Below are positions 47,247 through 58,517 of a stretch of 64,000 nt of DNA, in pieces. The stretch comes from Acinetobacter kyonggiensis (GTDB lineage Bacteria; Pseudomonadota; Gammaproteobacteria; Pseudomonadales; Moraxellaceae). Numbering within the stretch: the stretch's first letter is position 1; every line of letters starts with the position of its first letter. Below the pieces are notes generated by a model. The model searched no databases. It had not been told where the DNA came from and worked only from the letters and a program-made list of their open reading frames with translations. The stretch covers positions 62,001-126,000 of the forward strand of contig NZ_FNPK01000002.1 in the NCBI RefSeq assembly GCF_900107285.1. The letters run 5' to 3'. Made by a program: the position numbers and the translations under genes.

Positions 47247-48911
47247 TTATGGAATCATCCATGGGAACACATAAGCTTGTAAGGTAATAATAATACCCAT
47301 CATTATGGTGAAAACGATACTGTGTTTCACCGTAAAACGGAACAGGTCTGATTCTTTACCTACCAATCCTACCGCAGCACATGCAATGGCAATCGATTGT
47401 GGAGAAATCATTTTTCCTGTAACCCCACCACTGGTATTGGCTGCAACCAATAATACTTCAGGCACACCAATTTGACGTGCTGTCGTTGCTTGTAATGCTG
47501 CAAACAATGCATTGGCTGAAGTATCTGAACCGGTTAAGAACACCCCAACCCAACCCAAGAATGGCGAGAAGAATGTAAAAGCTTTACCTGTATGCGCCAG
47601 TGCCAATGCCAAGGTTGCTGACATACCCGAATAATTGGCAATAAAAGCAAATGCCAACACCATACCAATCGAATAAATCGGTGTTTTCAATTCATAAATA
47701 GTTTCACCAAAAGTGACCACAGCTTCTTTTGGCTTCATTTTCAAGAAAAGAATGGTAATAACCGCAGCAATAAAAATGGCTGTACCTGTTGCAGAGAACC
47801 AGTCAAATTTAAAAATAGCATCATAGTTTTTGATTTCAGGTACAACGGGTGGCATTTTTTGCACCAATTGATGTAAATATGGCACTTTGATTGAAATCAC
47901 TAAATCATGTAATGCACCGTCTTTGGTAAACAAATCTTTAAAAGGTTTGACACTCCAAATCGTCACCATTACGGTTAAAATCATAAATGGAGACCAAGCT
48001 TTGGCAATTTGTCCAATGCTGTATTTCTGTTGCTTTTGAGCCTCTAGGTTTTCATCAACATTTGCATCCTGATCAGCAAAGCGGAAGATATGCTTTGGTT
48101 TCCAGTATTTAAGTAAAATCGTCAAAGTCACTAAAGATGCAATTGCAGCGGTAATATCGGGTAATTCTGGGCCAACAAAGTTAGAGGTTAAATATTGTGC
48201 AATCGCGAATGATCCACCCGCCACAATAACTGCTGGCCATGTTTCTTTAATCCCACGCCAGCCATCCATAATCCCCATGATCCAGAACAGAACGATAGGC
48301 ACCATAAACGGTAATTGACGACCCACCATCTGGCTGATTTCCATGGTATCAACCCCAGAAACCTGTCCTGCAACAATAATTGGAATACCCATGGCACCAA
48401 ATGCAACAGGTGCAGTGTTCACAATTAAGCAAAGTCCTGCTGCATATAATGGTTTAAAACCTAAACCAACCAATAACGCAGCGGTAATTGCCACTGGTGC
48501 ACCAAAACCTGCCGCACCTTCAAGGAAAGTACCAAATGCAAATCCCACCAACAGCATTTGTAAACGCTGGTCTTCAGTAATGGATAAAATTGAAGAACGG
48601 ATAATATTGAATTGACCCGTTTTTACTGAAATTTTATATAAAAAGACTGCGCCAATAATGATCCAAGCAATCGGCCATAAACCGTAGAAAAAGCCATAAA
48701 TCATTGATGCAAATGCGATTGTTACAGGCACCTGATAAGCAAAAAGTGAAACCAGTAATGCTAAAACAACGGTAATTGTTCCCGCCACACTACCTTTTAA
48801 GCGAAAAACAGCCAGTGCGAGGAAGAAAAAAATAATAGGAATAAGTGCAATAAAACTGGAGATCCAAATATTGCCAAGAGGATCATAAATCTGTTGCCAA
48901 GATTGAAGCAT
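47247..48911 (-). CDS. lldP: L-lactate permease
   Basis: Inner-membrane lactate/H+ symporter, about 554 residues, with 12-14 membrane segments. ATG at 48911 is chosen: AAGGAG lies 6 bases before it and the product starts [19 protein letters not shown], the same as known LldP. The longer frame to 48968 adds a polar stretch before this conserved start. Typical blocks are [16 protein letters not shown] (about 120), [22 protein letters not shown] and [21 protein letters not shown] near the C-terminus. First gene of lldP-lldR-lldD. Confidence 0.95.
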   Translation of the reverse strand: MLQSWQQIYDPLGNIWISSFIALIPIIFFFLALAVFRLKGSVAGTITVVLALLVSLFAYQVPVTIAFASMIYGFFYGLWPIAWIIIGAVFLYKISVKTGQFNIIRSSILSITEDQRLQMLLVGFAFGTFLEGAAGFGAPVAITAALLVGLGFKPLYAAGLCLIVNTAPVAFGAMGIPIIVAGQVSGVDTMEISQMVGRQLPFMVPIVLFWIMGIMDGWRGIKETWPAVIVAGGSFAIAQYLTSNFVGPELPDITAAIASLVTLTILLKYWKPKHIFRFADQDANVDENLEAQKQQKYSIGQIAKAWSPFMILTVMVTIWSVKPFKDLFTKDGALHDLVISIKVPYLHQLVQKMPPVVPEIKNYDAIFKFDWFSATGTAIFIAAVITILFLKMKPKEAVVTFGETIYELKTPIYSIGMVLAFAFIANYSGMSATLALALAHTGKAFTFFSPFLGWVGVFLTGSDTSANALFAALQATTARQIGVPEVLLVAANTSGGVTGKMISPQSIAIACAAVGLVGKESDLFRFTVKHSIVFTIMMGIIITLQAYVFPWMIP

Positions 48912-48986
48912 TGTCATCTCCTTGAAATGCTTACTGGTACATGAATAATGGAATAGTGGTCTGAACACTCACAAGATTACTCAGTA

Positions 48987-49001
48987 ATTGGTATGACCAA
49001 T
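48987..49001. promoter_or_regulatory. LldR-type operator, downstream copy
   Basis: ATTGGT-ATG-ACCAAT, a perfect palindrome of the GntR/FadR type, located about 33-47 bases downstream of the predicted lldP transcription start. Confidence 0.75.
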
Positions 49002-49040
49002 ATTGAGTAAAATAAAAAAATATTCCGTATTTACACAAAT

Positions 49041-49069
49041 ATAGTAAATTTTGTTTAATTAAAGATCAA
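49041..49069 (-). promoter_or_regulatory. Promoter of the lld operon
   Basis: Minus strand: TTGATC (49064-49069), 17-base spacer, TACTAT (49041-49046). It lies between the two operator palindromes. Confidence 0.6.
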
Positions 49070-49090
49070 TATCGGTCTAACATATTTTAT

Positions 49091-49105
49091 ATTGGTCTGA
49101 CCAAT
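49091..49105. promoter_or_regulatory. LldR-type operator, upstream copy
   Basis: ATTGGT-CTG-ACCAAT, the same arms as the copy 104 bases away, upstream of the -35 box. A weaker relative, ATCGGTCTAACAT, lies in between at about 49070-49082. E. coli lldPRD also has two operators on either side of its start site. Confidence 0.75.
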
Positions 49106-51095
<1,990 letters not shown>

Positions 51096-51110
51096 GTTTG
51101 TTTAAAGTCA

Positions 51111-51137
51111 AAAAACCGCCTCATGAGGCGGTTTTTT
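51111..51137 (+). terminator. Intrinsic terminator of argG
   Basis: AAAAACCGCCTCATGAGGCGGTTTTT: a compact GC-rich stem with a T-run, 15 bases after the stop. The A-run on the other side lets it also serve the converging cyclase gene. Confidence 0.9.
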
Positions 51138-51168
51138 TATATCTCATTTTAAAAGCTAATTTAAAATT

Positions 51169-52428
51169 TTAGGCAACTTGTGTTGTACGAATAGATTGAT
51201 AATAAATTTGATTTCGTCCCAGTTCCTTCGCTCGATATAAAGCCTGATCTGCAATACTGAGTAATTCTTCTTTACCTAACTCTATTTCCCCCCGATACAC
51301 CGTAACCCCTAAACTAATCGTAATATGATTTGAGACTAAAGATTTGATGTGCGGAATTTCTAAACGATCAATGGCTTTATATATATTGGATGCCACGGCA
51401 TAAGCACCATGCGCGTCGGTTTCAGGTAATAACACCACAAATTCTTCACCACCATATCGCGCAACAAAGTCCATATGTCGTATGGCATTTTTAACTGATT
51501 TTGCAATAGAGGAAATCACATCATCCCCTTTTTGATGACCATAAAAATCATTATATTTCTTAAAAAAATCGACATCAATAAACAAAACAGACAAAGGCGT
51601 TTGATCACGACGGGATTGTTCGTAAAATACATCCATCATTTCATCAAATGTTCGACGATTTGAAATTTTAGTCAGTTCATCATGCTGACTTAAATGGAGT
51701 AATTCTGAATTATAAATACGGTGAATTTTTTCACTTACTTTGGAACGCATTGAATATAAATAAATCATTCGTTCACGGGCAAAAATCATCTGGCTAATCA
51801 CATAGCCGAGCATACAGCTGCCAAACAAAATACGTGCTAACACCATCGCATCAAAATTAACATTCAGTCCGACAAAAATAAAAACTGTGACTGTTGCTGC
51901 GGATAAACCCGTCATCAACATATAAAAGGGTTTCACCCCAGTCAGAATATAAGCCAGTATATAAATAATACAGACGATTGCCATCGCTTGATTTTGTAAG
52001 GCAACCGTTTCAACCGTAATGGTCAGCCATGAAATTGAAACAATTGCCCAAAACATGATAACCATGGAAGCATGAGAAAAATATGGACGCGCTTTAGGAG
52101 AAGAAGCAAAAAAGAATAACGCCAACAAACATAGAGCGCCATTTAGTAACCCAAGCATACATTGCAAAAAATCATGCACAAAATATTGCTTATCGATAAT
52201 CCAATAATCACTGGGCACCATGACGACAGTAAAAATAAAATAAGCTAAAATACCACCCCAAACATATTTTTCCACATGCTTTCGGGCACGTTCTAAGTTT
52301 TTTGACCAAAACTCTTGTTCCATTTTTTTTGGAAAAACTTGACCTACACGACGACTTTGCCGCGTAATCAGTTCTTCTATTTTTTCTTTATCGTACTGTA
52401 ATTTAGCCAGATTATACTTATATTCCAT
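51169..52428 (-). CDS. Membrane-bound diguanylate cyclase (GGDEF)
   Basis: Makes cyclic-di-GMP from two GTP; 419 residues. An N-terminal cytosolic part is followed by about six membrane segments (about 55-210), which form the probable sensor, and a C-terminal GGDEF domain (about 250-415). The active site is RYGGEEFVVLLPE, and the inhibitory I-site RHMD stands five residues before GGEEF, so product feedback is expected. No EAL domain. Its signal is unknown. It is convergent with argG and divergent from pyrC. Confidence 0.93.
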   Translation of the reverse strand: MEYKYNLAKLQYDKEKIEELITRQSRRVGQVFPKKMEQEFWSKNLERARKHVEKYVWGGILAYFIFTVVMVPSDYWIIDKQYFVHDFLQCMLGLLNGALCLLALFFFASSPKARPYFSHASMVIMFWAIVSISWLTITVETVALQNQAMAIVCIIYILAYILTGVKPFYMLMTGLSAATVTVFIFVGLNVNFDAMVLARILFGSCMLGYVISQMIFARERMIYLYSMRSKVSEKIHRIYNSELLHLSQHDELTKISNRRTFDEMMDVFYEQSRRDQTPLSVLFIDVDFFKKYNDFYGHQKGDDVISSIAKSVKNAIRHMDFVARYGGEEFVVLLPETDAHGAYAVASNIYKAIDRLEIPHIKSLVSNHITISLGVTVYRGEIELGKEELLSIADQALYRAKELGRNQIYYQSIRTTQVA

Positions 52429-52573
52429 TGCTAGGCATTATGTAATTCTTTTAGTTACTTAAAATAACATAATTTTATTGTTTATAATTATATATATCTC
52501 ACCATTTGTCTTTAATTCCCGTTACCATTTTCACACTTTATGGATTATCATTTGTTTTATTTCTTTGATTGAA

Positions 52574-53614
52574 ATGACCTTGAATACGATCACTCTTCTC
52601 CAGCCAGATGATTGGCATGCTCACCTTCGCGATGGTCTCTCATTACAACGCACGGTTCCTGATTTAGCTCAGCAGTTTGCTCGCGCAATCTGTATGCCCA
52701 ATACTGTTCCTCCTGTAAAAACAGTTGAAGAAGCAATTGCGTATCGTGAACGCATTATGGCACATGTACCAGAAGGCATCGCCTTTGACCCACGTATGGT
52801 GCTTTATTTCACTGACCACACTGCGCCAAGTGAAGTCAAAAAAATTAAAGAATCTGAACATGTAAATGCCATCAAGCTATATCCTGCTGGTGCAACCACA
52901 AACTCAGACAACGGTGTCAGCGATATTCGTAAAGTTTATGCGGTGATTGAACAACTTGAAGAACATCAAGTGCCTTTACTGCTACATGGCGAAGTCACTC
53001 ACAGCCATGTCGATATCTTTGATCGTGAAAAACGCTTTGTAGATGAAATTTTAGCGCCATTACTTAAACAATTTCCAAAGCTAAAATTGGTTTTGGAACA
53101 TATCACCACCAGTGAAGCTGCACATTTTGTCCTTGAACAAGACCGCAATGTAGCTGCTACAATTACGCCACAGCATTTATTGTTTAATCGCAATGATATG
53201 TTGGTCGGTGGTATCAAGCCGCATTTCTATTGTTTGCCTATTTTAAAACGTCAAACCCATCAGCAAACTTTACTTGAAGTTGCAACCAGCTCGAATCCTA
53301 AGTTTTTCTTAGGTACAGACAGTGCGCCTCATTCAAAAAATGCCAAAGAAAATGCATGTGGTTGTGCAGGTTGTTATAGTGCACCGACCGCAATTGAATT
53401 ATATGCTCAAGCTTTTGACCAAGTTGGTAAAATTGACCGTCTAGAAGGTTTTGCTAGCCATTTTGGTGCTGACTTCTATGGTCTTCCACGTAATACCAAC
53501 ACCATTACCTTGGTCAAAGAAGATCAAATTATTCCGACCAGTTTAGACTATTTGGATGGTGAACAAATTATCCCTCTGTATGCGGGTAAAACCATTCAAT
53601 GGAGAAAAGTGTGA
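52574..53614 (+). CDS. pyrC: Dihydroorotase
   Basis: Third step of pyrimidine biosynthesis; 346 residues from ATG at 52574, where the product starts [21 protein letters not shown] as in E. coli-type (class II) PyrC. Zinc ligands His in HAHLRDG, the carboxylated Lys in [18 protein letters not shown] (about 100), His in [18 protein letters not shown] and HITTSEA, and the catalytic Asp in GTDSAPH. The open frame upstream to 52478 is not expected to be translated. rnt follows with overlapping stop/start. Confidence 0.95.
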   Translation: MTLNTITLLQPDDWHAHLRDGLSLQRTVPDLAQQFARAICMPNTVPPVKTVEEAIAYRERIMAHVPEGIAFDPRMVLYFTDHTAPSEVKKIKESEHVNAIKLYPAGATTNSDNGVSDIRKVYAVIEQLEEHQVPLLLHGEVTHSHVDIFDREKRFVDEILAPLLKQFPKLKLVLEHITTSEAAHFVLEQDRNVAATITPQHLLFNRNDMLVGGIKPHFYCLPILKRQTHQQTLLEVATSSNPKFFLGTDSAPHSKNAKENACGCAGCYSAPTAIELYAQAFDQVGKIDRLEGFASHFGADFYGLPRNTNTITLVKEDQIIPTSLDYLDGEQIIPLYAGKTIQWRKV

Positions 53615-54258
53615 CAGATGAAACCCAACCAATAATTGGTCAACGTTTCCGTGGATTTTTACCTGTTGTTGTGGATGTCGAAACAGCAGGTTTTAACTCA
53701 CAGACCGATGCCTTATTGGAAATTGCAGCAATCCCAATCATTTATAATGAAGCAGGTCAGTTTGTGCCAGGTGAAGCTTACCATGCACATATCAACCCTT
53801 TCCAAGGGGCTAACTTAGACCGTCGTTCCTTAGATTTTATTGGTATTGATCCGTCCAATCCAATGCGTATGGCCATGGCTGAAGATGAAAAGACCGCATT
53901 AAAGCGTATTTTTAAAGCCGTGAATGAGGTACGTCGTCAGCAAAACTGTACCCATGCCGTATTGGTTGGACATAATGCCCATTTTGATTTAGGTTTTGTA
54001 CAAGCTGCTATTGCGCGTACTGGAACTAAAAATCAAAATCCTTTTCACAGTTTTTCTGTATTCGATACAGTGACTTTAAGTGCTGTGATGTTTGGTCAAA
54101 CGGTACTAGCAAAATCTTGTATTCAAGCTGGAATTGAGTTCGATGGCAAAGAAGCACACTCTGCTTTATACGATACTCAAAAGACTGCGGAACTGTTCTG
54201 TTATATTTTGAACAAACTCGCACCTTACCTACTTGACACTTTGGCGGCGGATCAATAA
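53611..54258 (+). CDS. rnt: Ribonuclease T
   Basis: 3'-5' exoribonuclease that trims tRNA and other stable RNA 3' ends; about 215 residues. DEDDh motifs: VDVETAGF (ExoI), [10 protein letters not shown] (ExoII) and [15 protein letters not shown] (ExoIII). GTG at 53611 overlaps the pyrC stop (GTGA) and has GGAG 6 bases upstream. ATG at 53599 is possible but lacks a binding site. Notably, a tRNA gene starts 20 bases after the stop, and its likely promoter lies inside the 3' end of rnt. Confidence 0.93.
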   Translation: MTDETQPIIGQRFRGFLPVVVDVETAGFNSQTDALLEIAAIPIIYNEAGQFVPGEAYHAHINPFQGANLDRRSLDFIGIDPSNPMRMAMAEDEKTALKRIFKAVNEVRRQQNCTHAVLVGHNAHFDLGFVQAAIARTGTKNQNPFHSFSVFDTVTLSAVMFGQTVLAKSCIQAGIEFDGKEAHSALYDTQKTAELFCYILNKLAPYLLDTLAADQ

Positions 54259-54261
54259 GAT
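54233..54261 (+). promoter_or_regulatory. Promoter of the first tRNA-Glu, inside rnt
   Basis: TTGACA (54233-54238), 17-base spacer, TAAGAT (54256-54261), 17 bases before the tRNA. The -35 box lies in the rnt coding end. Confidence 0.7.
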
Positions 54262-54278
54262 ACCGCCATCTTCTAAAC

Positions 54279-54354
54279 GTCCCTATCGTCTAGAGGCCTA
54301 GGACATCGCCCTTTCACGGCGGTAACCGGGGTTCGAATCCCCGTAGGGACGCCA
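54279..54354 (+). tRNA. tRNA-Glu (anticodon UUC), copy 1
   Basis: 76 nucleotides with encoded CCA. Anticodon loop CCTTTCA with TTC, T-loop GTTCGAATC. The acceptor is GTCCCTA/TAGGGAC, which differs from the other three copies by a compensatory swap of pair 2-71 (T-A instead of A-T). Confidence 0.97.
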
Positions 54355-54723
54355 TCTATTATTTCTGCTTTATTCAATTTCTAAATATTGCTCTATATAT
54401 TTAGCCATAAGTTTATTTATAATTGATCGATACTCTTATTTATCAATTTCATTAAAAATAATCCTTATTTCTGTTTTTTTAATACACCATACTTAACAAT
54501 AATTTTTTGTTTTTATTTGCCCTACCTTTACCCTAAGACTTGCTTACTCATTCACTTAGTTTTGTAGCCCCTTGCATTTTAAGTTCAACTGCATATATCA
54601 GCATAGAATGAGCCTTCGATTAATCCATGTATAAGCACTATTTAAAAACTGCGCTTTTTTATTTTGAATTTGTTATTTTTTATGCAATCAATTCAATCTT
54701 ATAAAAATAATGCCATTACAGGT
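54355..54723. other. Spacer between tRNA-Glu copies 1 and 2
   Basis: 369 bases of very AT-rich sequence with no gene, strong hairpin or repeat that I can support. Confidence 0.5.
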
Positions 54724-54752
54724 TTGACAGCCTGATCAAAAATCCATACTAT
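54724..54752 (+). promoter_or_regulatory. Promoter of the second tRNA-Glu
   Basis: TTGACA (54724-54729), 17-base spacer, TACTAT (54747-54752), 17 bases before the tRNA. Confidence 0.75.
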
Positions 54753-54769
54753 ACCCATCACCTCATTAC

Positions 54770-54845
54770 GACCCTATCGTCTAGAGGCCTAGGACATCGC
54801 CCTTTCACGGCGGTAACCGGGGTTCGAATCCCCGTAGGGTCGCCA
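54770..54845 (+). tRNA. tRNA-Glu (anticodon UUC), copy 2
   Basis: 76 nucleotides with encoded CCA, acceptor GACCCTA/TAGGGTC, anticodon TTC. Identical to copies 3 and 4. Confidence 0.97.
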
Positions 54846-54955
54846 TATATCGTGCTATACGATCATTCAAGCTCCAACATTCATCATTATTGCATTGCAG
54901 ATTTGTAGTTTTTCACTACAATAGCTCGCTTCATCTATATCTTTCCTTTTCTCTT

Positions 54956-56374
54956 ATGCAGCCATCTCATACTCCGAATGATGCTTCGCATCAGGGCAAT
55001 TCTGCGCCATTAAAACGCGCTATGAGTACCCGACACCTAGTCATGATTTCGCTTGGTGGCGCAATCGGGACAGGGTTATTTTTAGGTTCGGGTGAAGTCA
55101 TTGCACAAACGGGGCCTGTGGGTGCCATTTTTTCTTATCTTTTAGGCGGTTTAATTGCCTACGCTGTAATGCTTTGCTTAGGCGAGCTTGCCGTACATAT
55201 GCCTGAATCTGGCTCTTTTGGTAGTTATGCACAAAAATTCATTGGTCCTGGTACAGGCTATACCATTACGTGGTTGTATTGGCTCACTTGGACTGCCACC
55301 CTTGGAACTGAATTTACTGCTGCCGCACTACTGATGCAGGAATGGTTTCCTCAAATTTCAGTCTGGATTTGGACGATTGCTTTTGCCGCAATTGTTTTTG
55401 GGCTGAATATGACATCAACCAAACTGTTTGCTGAATCTGAATTCTGGCTGTCTTTAGTCAAAGTTGTGACTGTGATTGTCTTCATTATTTTAGGTCTTTT
55501 GGCCATCTTTGGCATACTTTCTTTCCAAGGTCACTCATCTGCGCCTTTATTTAGTAATCTAACGGCTCAAGGTTGGTTCCCTCAAGGTTTATTCCCTATT
55601 TTTGCCACCATGCTGATTGTGAATTTTGCCTTTTCAGGGACAGAATTGATTGGTGTTGCCGCAGGTGAAACAGAAGACCCAGCGAAGAATGTACCGAAAG
55701 CTATTAATGCCGCAATTTGGCGACTGTTAATCTTCTTTGTCGGGACAATTGTTGTCATTAGCGCACTCTTGCCACATCAAATGGCAGGCTTAAATGCTGA
55801 AGGGGTCAGTAGTAGTCCATTCGTGACCGTGTTTACCTATATTGGTATTCCATATTCAGAAGATATTATTCGCTTTGTCATTATCACCGCGCTGTTATCC
55901 GCAGCAAATTCTGGCTTGTATGCTGCTTCGCGTATGATGTGGTCTTTATCGGATAAAAAACAATTACCTGCTGTATTTTCTACAGTCAATCATCGTGGTA
56001 TTCCATTTGTTGCCATTATTGTCACCATGTTTGGCGCACTTCCGGGCTTATTATCAGAACAATTTGCACCTGAAACAATTTTTAAAAATTTACTCGGAAT
56101 AGCCGCATTTACCATGGTGATTGTATGGATGAGCATTTGCTTAAGCCAATTCAATTTCCGTCGCCAGTGGTACAAAGCGGGTCATACAGCGAAAGAGTTA
56201 GGCTTTGCTGCACCACTCTTTCCAATCGTCCCCATTCTTGGTTTTGTTTTCTGTTTGATCACTGGTATTAGTATGGCAACTGACCCAGAAATGTTACCGG
56301 GCTTTATTGGTTGTCTAATCTTTATTGCAGGTTGTTATCTGAGTTATTATATTTTCTACCGAAAGCAAAACTAA
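54956..56374 (+). CDS. APC-family amino acid permease (MmuP/AnsP-like)
   Basis: Inner-membrane amino acid/H+ symporter, about 472 residues, 12 membrane segments. STRHLVMISLGGAIGTGLFLGSG (TM1, substrate backbone-binding GxGxG-like stretch), LGELAVHMPESGSFGSYA in the TM2-3 area, and YWLTWTATLGTEFTAAALLMQEWFP resemble S-methylmethionine and related permeases. FAFSGTELIGVAAGETEDPAKNVPKAI is typical of the AAT group. ATG at 54956 is the first sensible start and has no clear ribosome binding site. The substrate is uncertain. Confidence 0.85.
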   Translation: MQPSHTPNDASHQGNSAPLKRAMSTRHLVMISLGGAIGTGLFLGSGEVIAQTGPVGAIFSYLLGGLIAYAVMLCLGELAVHMPESGSFGSYAQKFIGPGTGYTITWLYWLTWTATLGTEFTAAALLMQEWFPQISVWIWTIAFAAIVFGLNMTSTKLFAESEFWLSLVKVVTVIVFIILGLLAIFGILSFQGHSSAPLFSNLTAQGWFPQGLFPIFATMLIVNFAFSGTELIGVAAGETEDPAKNVPKAINAAIWRLLIFFVGTIVVISALLPHQMAGLNAEGVSSSPFVTVFTYIGIPYSEDIIRFVIITALLSAANSGLYAASRMMWSLSDKKQLPAVFSTVNHRGIPFVAIIVTMFGALPGLLSEQFAPETIFKNLLGIAAFTMVIVWMSICLSQFNFRRQWYKAGHTAKELGFAAPLFPIVPILGFVFCLITGISMATDPEMLPGFIGCLIFIAGCYLSYYIFYRKQN

Positions 56375-56380
56375 CACACA

Positions 56381-56407
56381 AAAAGAGTGGTCAAGTACCA
56401 CTCTTTT
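56381..56407 (+). terminator. Intrinsic terminator of the amino acid permease gene
   Basis: AAAAGAGTGGT and ACCACTCTTTT, an 11-base stem followed by T residues, 6 bases after the stop. Confidence 0.88.
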
Positions 56408-56455
56408 TTTTAAGCTAAATACAGACAATGTCCTCTATAAAAAATCTGAGCCTGT

Positions 56456-57349
56456 ATGAAAATCATTTTTATTCACGGCATGAATCAACAAAATTATGAT
56501 GAAAATGCTTTAAAACAACATTGGTTGAATGTATTTAAAACTGGCTTAAATCATGCAGAGCAAAATATTGAGCTTAAATCACTGGATATTAAACTGCCCT
56601 TTTATGGCGACTTACTGAGCAAACACCAGCTCTATAACATTTTAGATTTAGCCACACTACTCCCTAAGTCACTTTTACATTTACACCTTCCCTTTCACCT
56701 CAGACAGAACACATCTATTGTTCAAGAACATAGGCCATGTGTCACCCCCTTACCCTGTTTCAATCCTGAGCAATCTGAATCGCTTACTCAGCGTTTATCC
56801 GTCATTTCAGCGTTAACCAAAGACCATGCTTTTAGAGAATTAAGCATGTTTCTCAACCACTACCCAAAACTACACGAAACGCTAATTCATAAATTTTTAA
56901 TCGAAACCTATTTGTACTTGTCCAATCCGGACTTTATGCATGAAGTTCACCAAAGAATTATGTCCCATATCCATCCGACTAAAGATCATATTATTGTGGC
57001 GCATTCATTAGGAACCGTCATTGCCTACAACTTATTGCATCAATTTACCCATTTTAGAGTGCATCGGTTTATTACCCTCGGCTCACCACTTGCATTTAAA
57101 GTGGTTCAAGAAAAACTTAACTTACCTATTTCTCGACCACCTCAACTGCATGGCGATTGGTTTAATTTTTATTCACCCGATGATTTCCTAACCGCTTTCC
57201 CTTTATGCGAAGCACCTTTCAATTTCGAACCACCGATTATTAATCAAGCAATCACTACGCTTGTGAATAATCCACATCAAATTACCGGTTACCTACAACA
57301 CCCAGCGGTTATTAAAAGCATTGTGGATGCTTTAAAGCTCAAAAAATAA
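56456..57349 (+). CDS. Alpha/beta hydrolase of unknown substrate
   Basis: Cytosolic protein of 297 residues with no signal peptide. KIIFIHGMNQQNYDENAL at the start (oxyanion-hole region) and the nucleophile elbow IIVAHSLGTVIAYNLL (about 180-195, A-H-S-L-G) mark a lipase-like alpha/beta hydrolase. An Asp (YSPDDFLTAF) and a late His (PHQITGYLQHPAV) could complete the triad. It sits alone between the permease terminator and a tRNA-Glu promoter. No function can be assigned. Confidence 0.75.
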   Translation: MKIIFIHGMNQQNYDENALKQHWLNVFKTGLNHAEQNIELKSLDIKLPFYGDLLSKHQLYNILDLATLLPKSLLHLHLPFHLRQNTSIVQEHRPCVTPLPCFNPEQSESLTQRLSVISALTKDHAFRELSMFLNHYPKLHETLIHKFLIETYLYLSNPDFMHEVHQRIMSHIHPTKDHIIVAHSLGTVIAYNLLHQFTHFRVHRFITLGSPLAFKVVQEKLNLPISRPPQLHGDWFNFYSPDDFLTAFPLCEAPFNFEPPIINQAITTLVNNPHQITGYLQHPAVIKSIVDALKLKK

Positions 57350-57430
57350 GCCACTTCAAAGTATATTTCACAGATTTGTTTTATTTTTATTCACTTGATT
57401 CTATTTTTAAAGATTATGCTCGAAAAAGGT

Positions 57431-57459
57431 TTGACAGCTTTTCATATCCACCCTATTAT
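57431..57459 (+). promoter_or_regulatory. Promoter of tRNA-Glu copies 3 and 4
   Basis: TTGACA (57431-57436), 17-base spacer, TATTAT (57454-57459), followed by a GC-rich discriminator (CGCCC). A near-consensus strong promoter 17 bases before the tRNA. Confidence 0.85.
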
Positions 57460-57476
57460 ACGCCCACCTCTGAAAC

Positions 57477-57552
57477 GACCCTATCGTCTAGAGGCCTAGG
57501 ACATCGCCCTTTCACGGCGGTAACCGGGGTTCGAATCCCCGTAGGGTCGCCA
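57477..57552 (+). tRNA. tRNA-Glu (anticodon UUC), copy 3
   Basis: 76 nucleotides with encoded CCA, identical to copy 2. Cotranscribed with copy 4, 42 bases downstream. Confidence 0.97.
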
Positions 57553-57594
57553 TTTAATTTATGGTTTTGTTTTCAGAAGTATGCCTCACCTATT

Positions 57595-57670
57595 GACCCT
57601 ATCGTCTAGAGGCCTAGGACATCGCCCTTTCACGGCGGTAACCGGGGTTCGAATCCCCGTAGGGTCGCCA
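57595..57670 (+). tRNA. tRNA-Glu (anticodon UUC), copy 4
   Basis: 76 nucleotides with encoded CCA, identical to copies 2 and 3. A terminator follows 23 bases later. Confidence 0.97.
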
Positions 57671-57693
57671 CATTCGAGATTGAAAAATCTCAT

Positions 57694-57727
57694 AAAAAAG
57701 CCTGATTAATAATAATCAGGCTTTTTT
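57694..57727 (+). terminator. Intrinsic terminator of the tRNA-Glu pair
   Basis: AAAAAAGCCTGATT and AATCAGGCTTTTTT, a perfect 14-base stem with a 6-base loop. Confidence 0.9.
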
Positions 57728-57802
57728 ATTTTCAGCAGTATCATCTTCAAAATCGCATTGTGTTTTATACTCAAGTCCAACAAAACAATAAATTATTACT
57801 TC

Positions 57803-58510
57803 ATGCAGATTCGTCTATTTCATAAAACCAATTCGCGCTCTCAACGCATCGTATGGTTATTAGCCGAATTAAAACTCGATTATGAATTGGTTTTTTGTGA
57901 TAACAATCCATCGGATCAAAACTCCGCGCACATTAAACATCCGCACCGACTTGCAAAATTTCCAACTGTGCAAATTTGTGAAAATGATGGTTCAGATGTG
58001 ATTACCCTTGCTGAGACAGCTGCAATTGCAGATTATTTTAGCTATTTATGTAATGACTTAGGCATAACTCAGCTTAGCCAGCAAGAAATACAGTATTTTT
58101 ATTATTGGAAAAATTTTGCTGAAGCGACATTGATGCCTGATTTAGCACTCAAACAAATTTTTGCTGCAATTGTAACAAGAACACCTTGGGCAGTACGTTT
58201 TGTCAGTCAATTGCTAAAGTTTGGATTTGATCGCGGCTATTTAAATCATACCTTGCATCAACATCTGCAAATGATTGATGAACATCTAAAAGACCACAGC
58301 TATGTTGCAGGTCAGCAGTTCACCATTGCAGATCTTTTATTATGGTTTCCCTTGTTGGCTTGCACACAATCCAACCCAGCGTTTGAATCGTTACCGCATA
58401 TCCAGCGTTATTTATTACTCATCCAAAGCAGACCCGCCTTTCAACGTACATTGGAGAAAGGACAATGGTCTGCTGTGGAGTTTCAATCGTATTGGTCTAA
58501 AGCATGGTAA
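57803..58510 (+). CDS. Glutathione S-transferase-like protein
   Basis: About 235 residues from ATG at 57803; the open frame to 57758 has no good start. The N-terminal thioredoxin-like domain (MQIRLFHKTNSRSQRIVWLLAEL, then KFPTVQICENDG and the glutathione-contact region ETAAIADYF) and the C-terminal helical domain with SYVAGQQFTIADLLLWFPLL (about 170-190), holding the N-capping Ser/Thr-Asp motif, show the GST fold. Active-site Ser is likely in TNSRSQR. Substrate unknown. Its stop is 7 bases from the converging oxidoreductase stop. Confidence 0.82.
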   Translation: MQIRLFHKTNSRSQRIVWLLAELKLDYELVFCDNNPSDQNSAHIKHPHRLAKFPTVQICENDGSDVITLAETAAIADYFSYLCNDLGITQLSQQEIQYFYYWKNFAEATLMPDLALKQIFAAIVTRTPWAVRFVSQLLKFGFDRGYLNHTLHQHLQMIDEHLKDHSYVAGQQFTIADLLLWFPLLACTQSNPAFESLPHIQRYLLLIQSRPAFQRTLEKGQWSAVEFQSYWSKAW

Positions 58511-58517
58511 TCAATAC

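Noticed and set aside
54279..57670. Four near-identical 76-base repeats, CRISPR-like at first sight
   Set aside because: They fold as tRNA-Glu with anticodon UUC and CCA ends; spacing is irregular and up to 2.6 kb.
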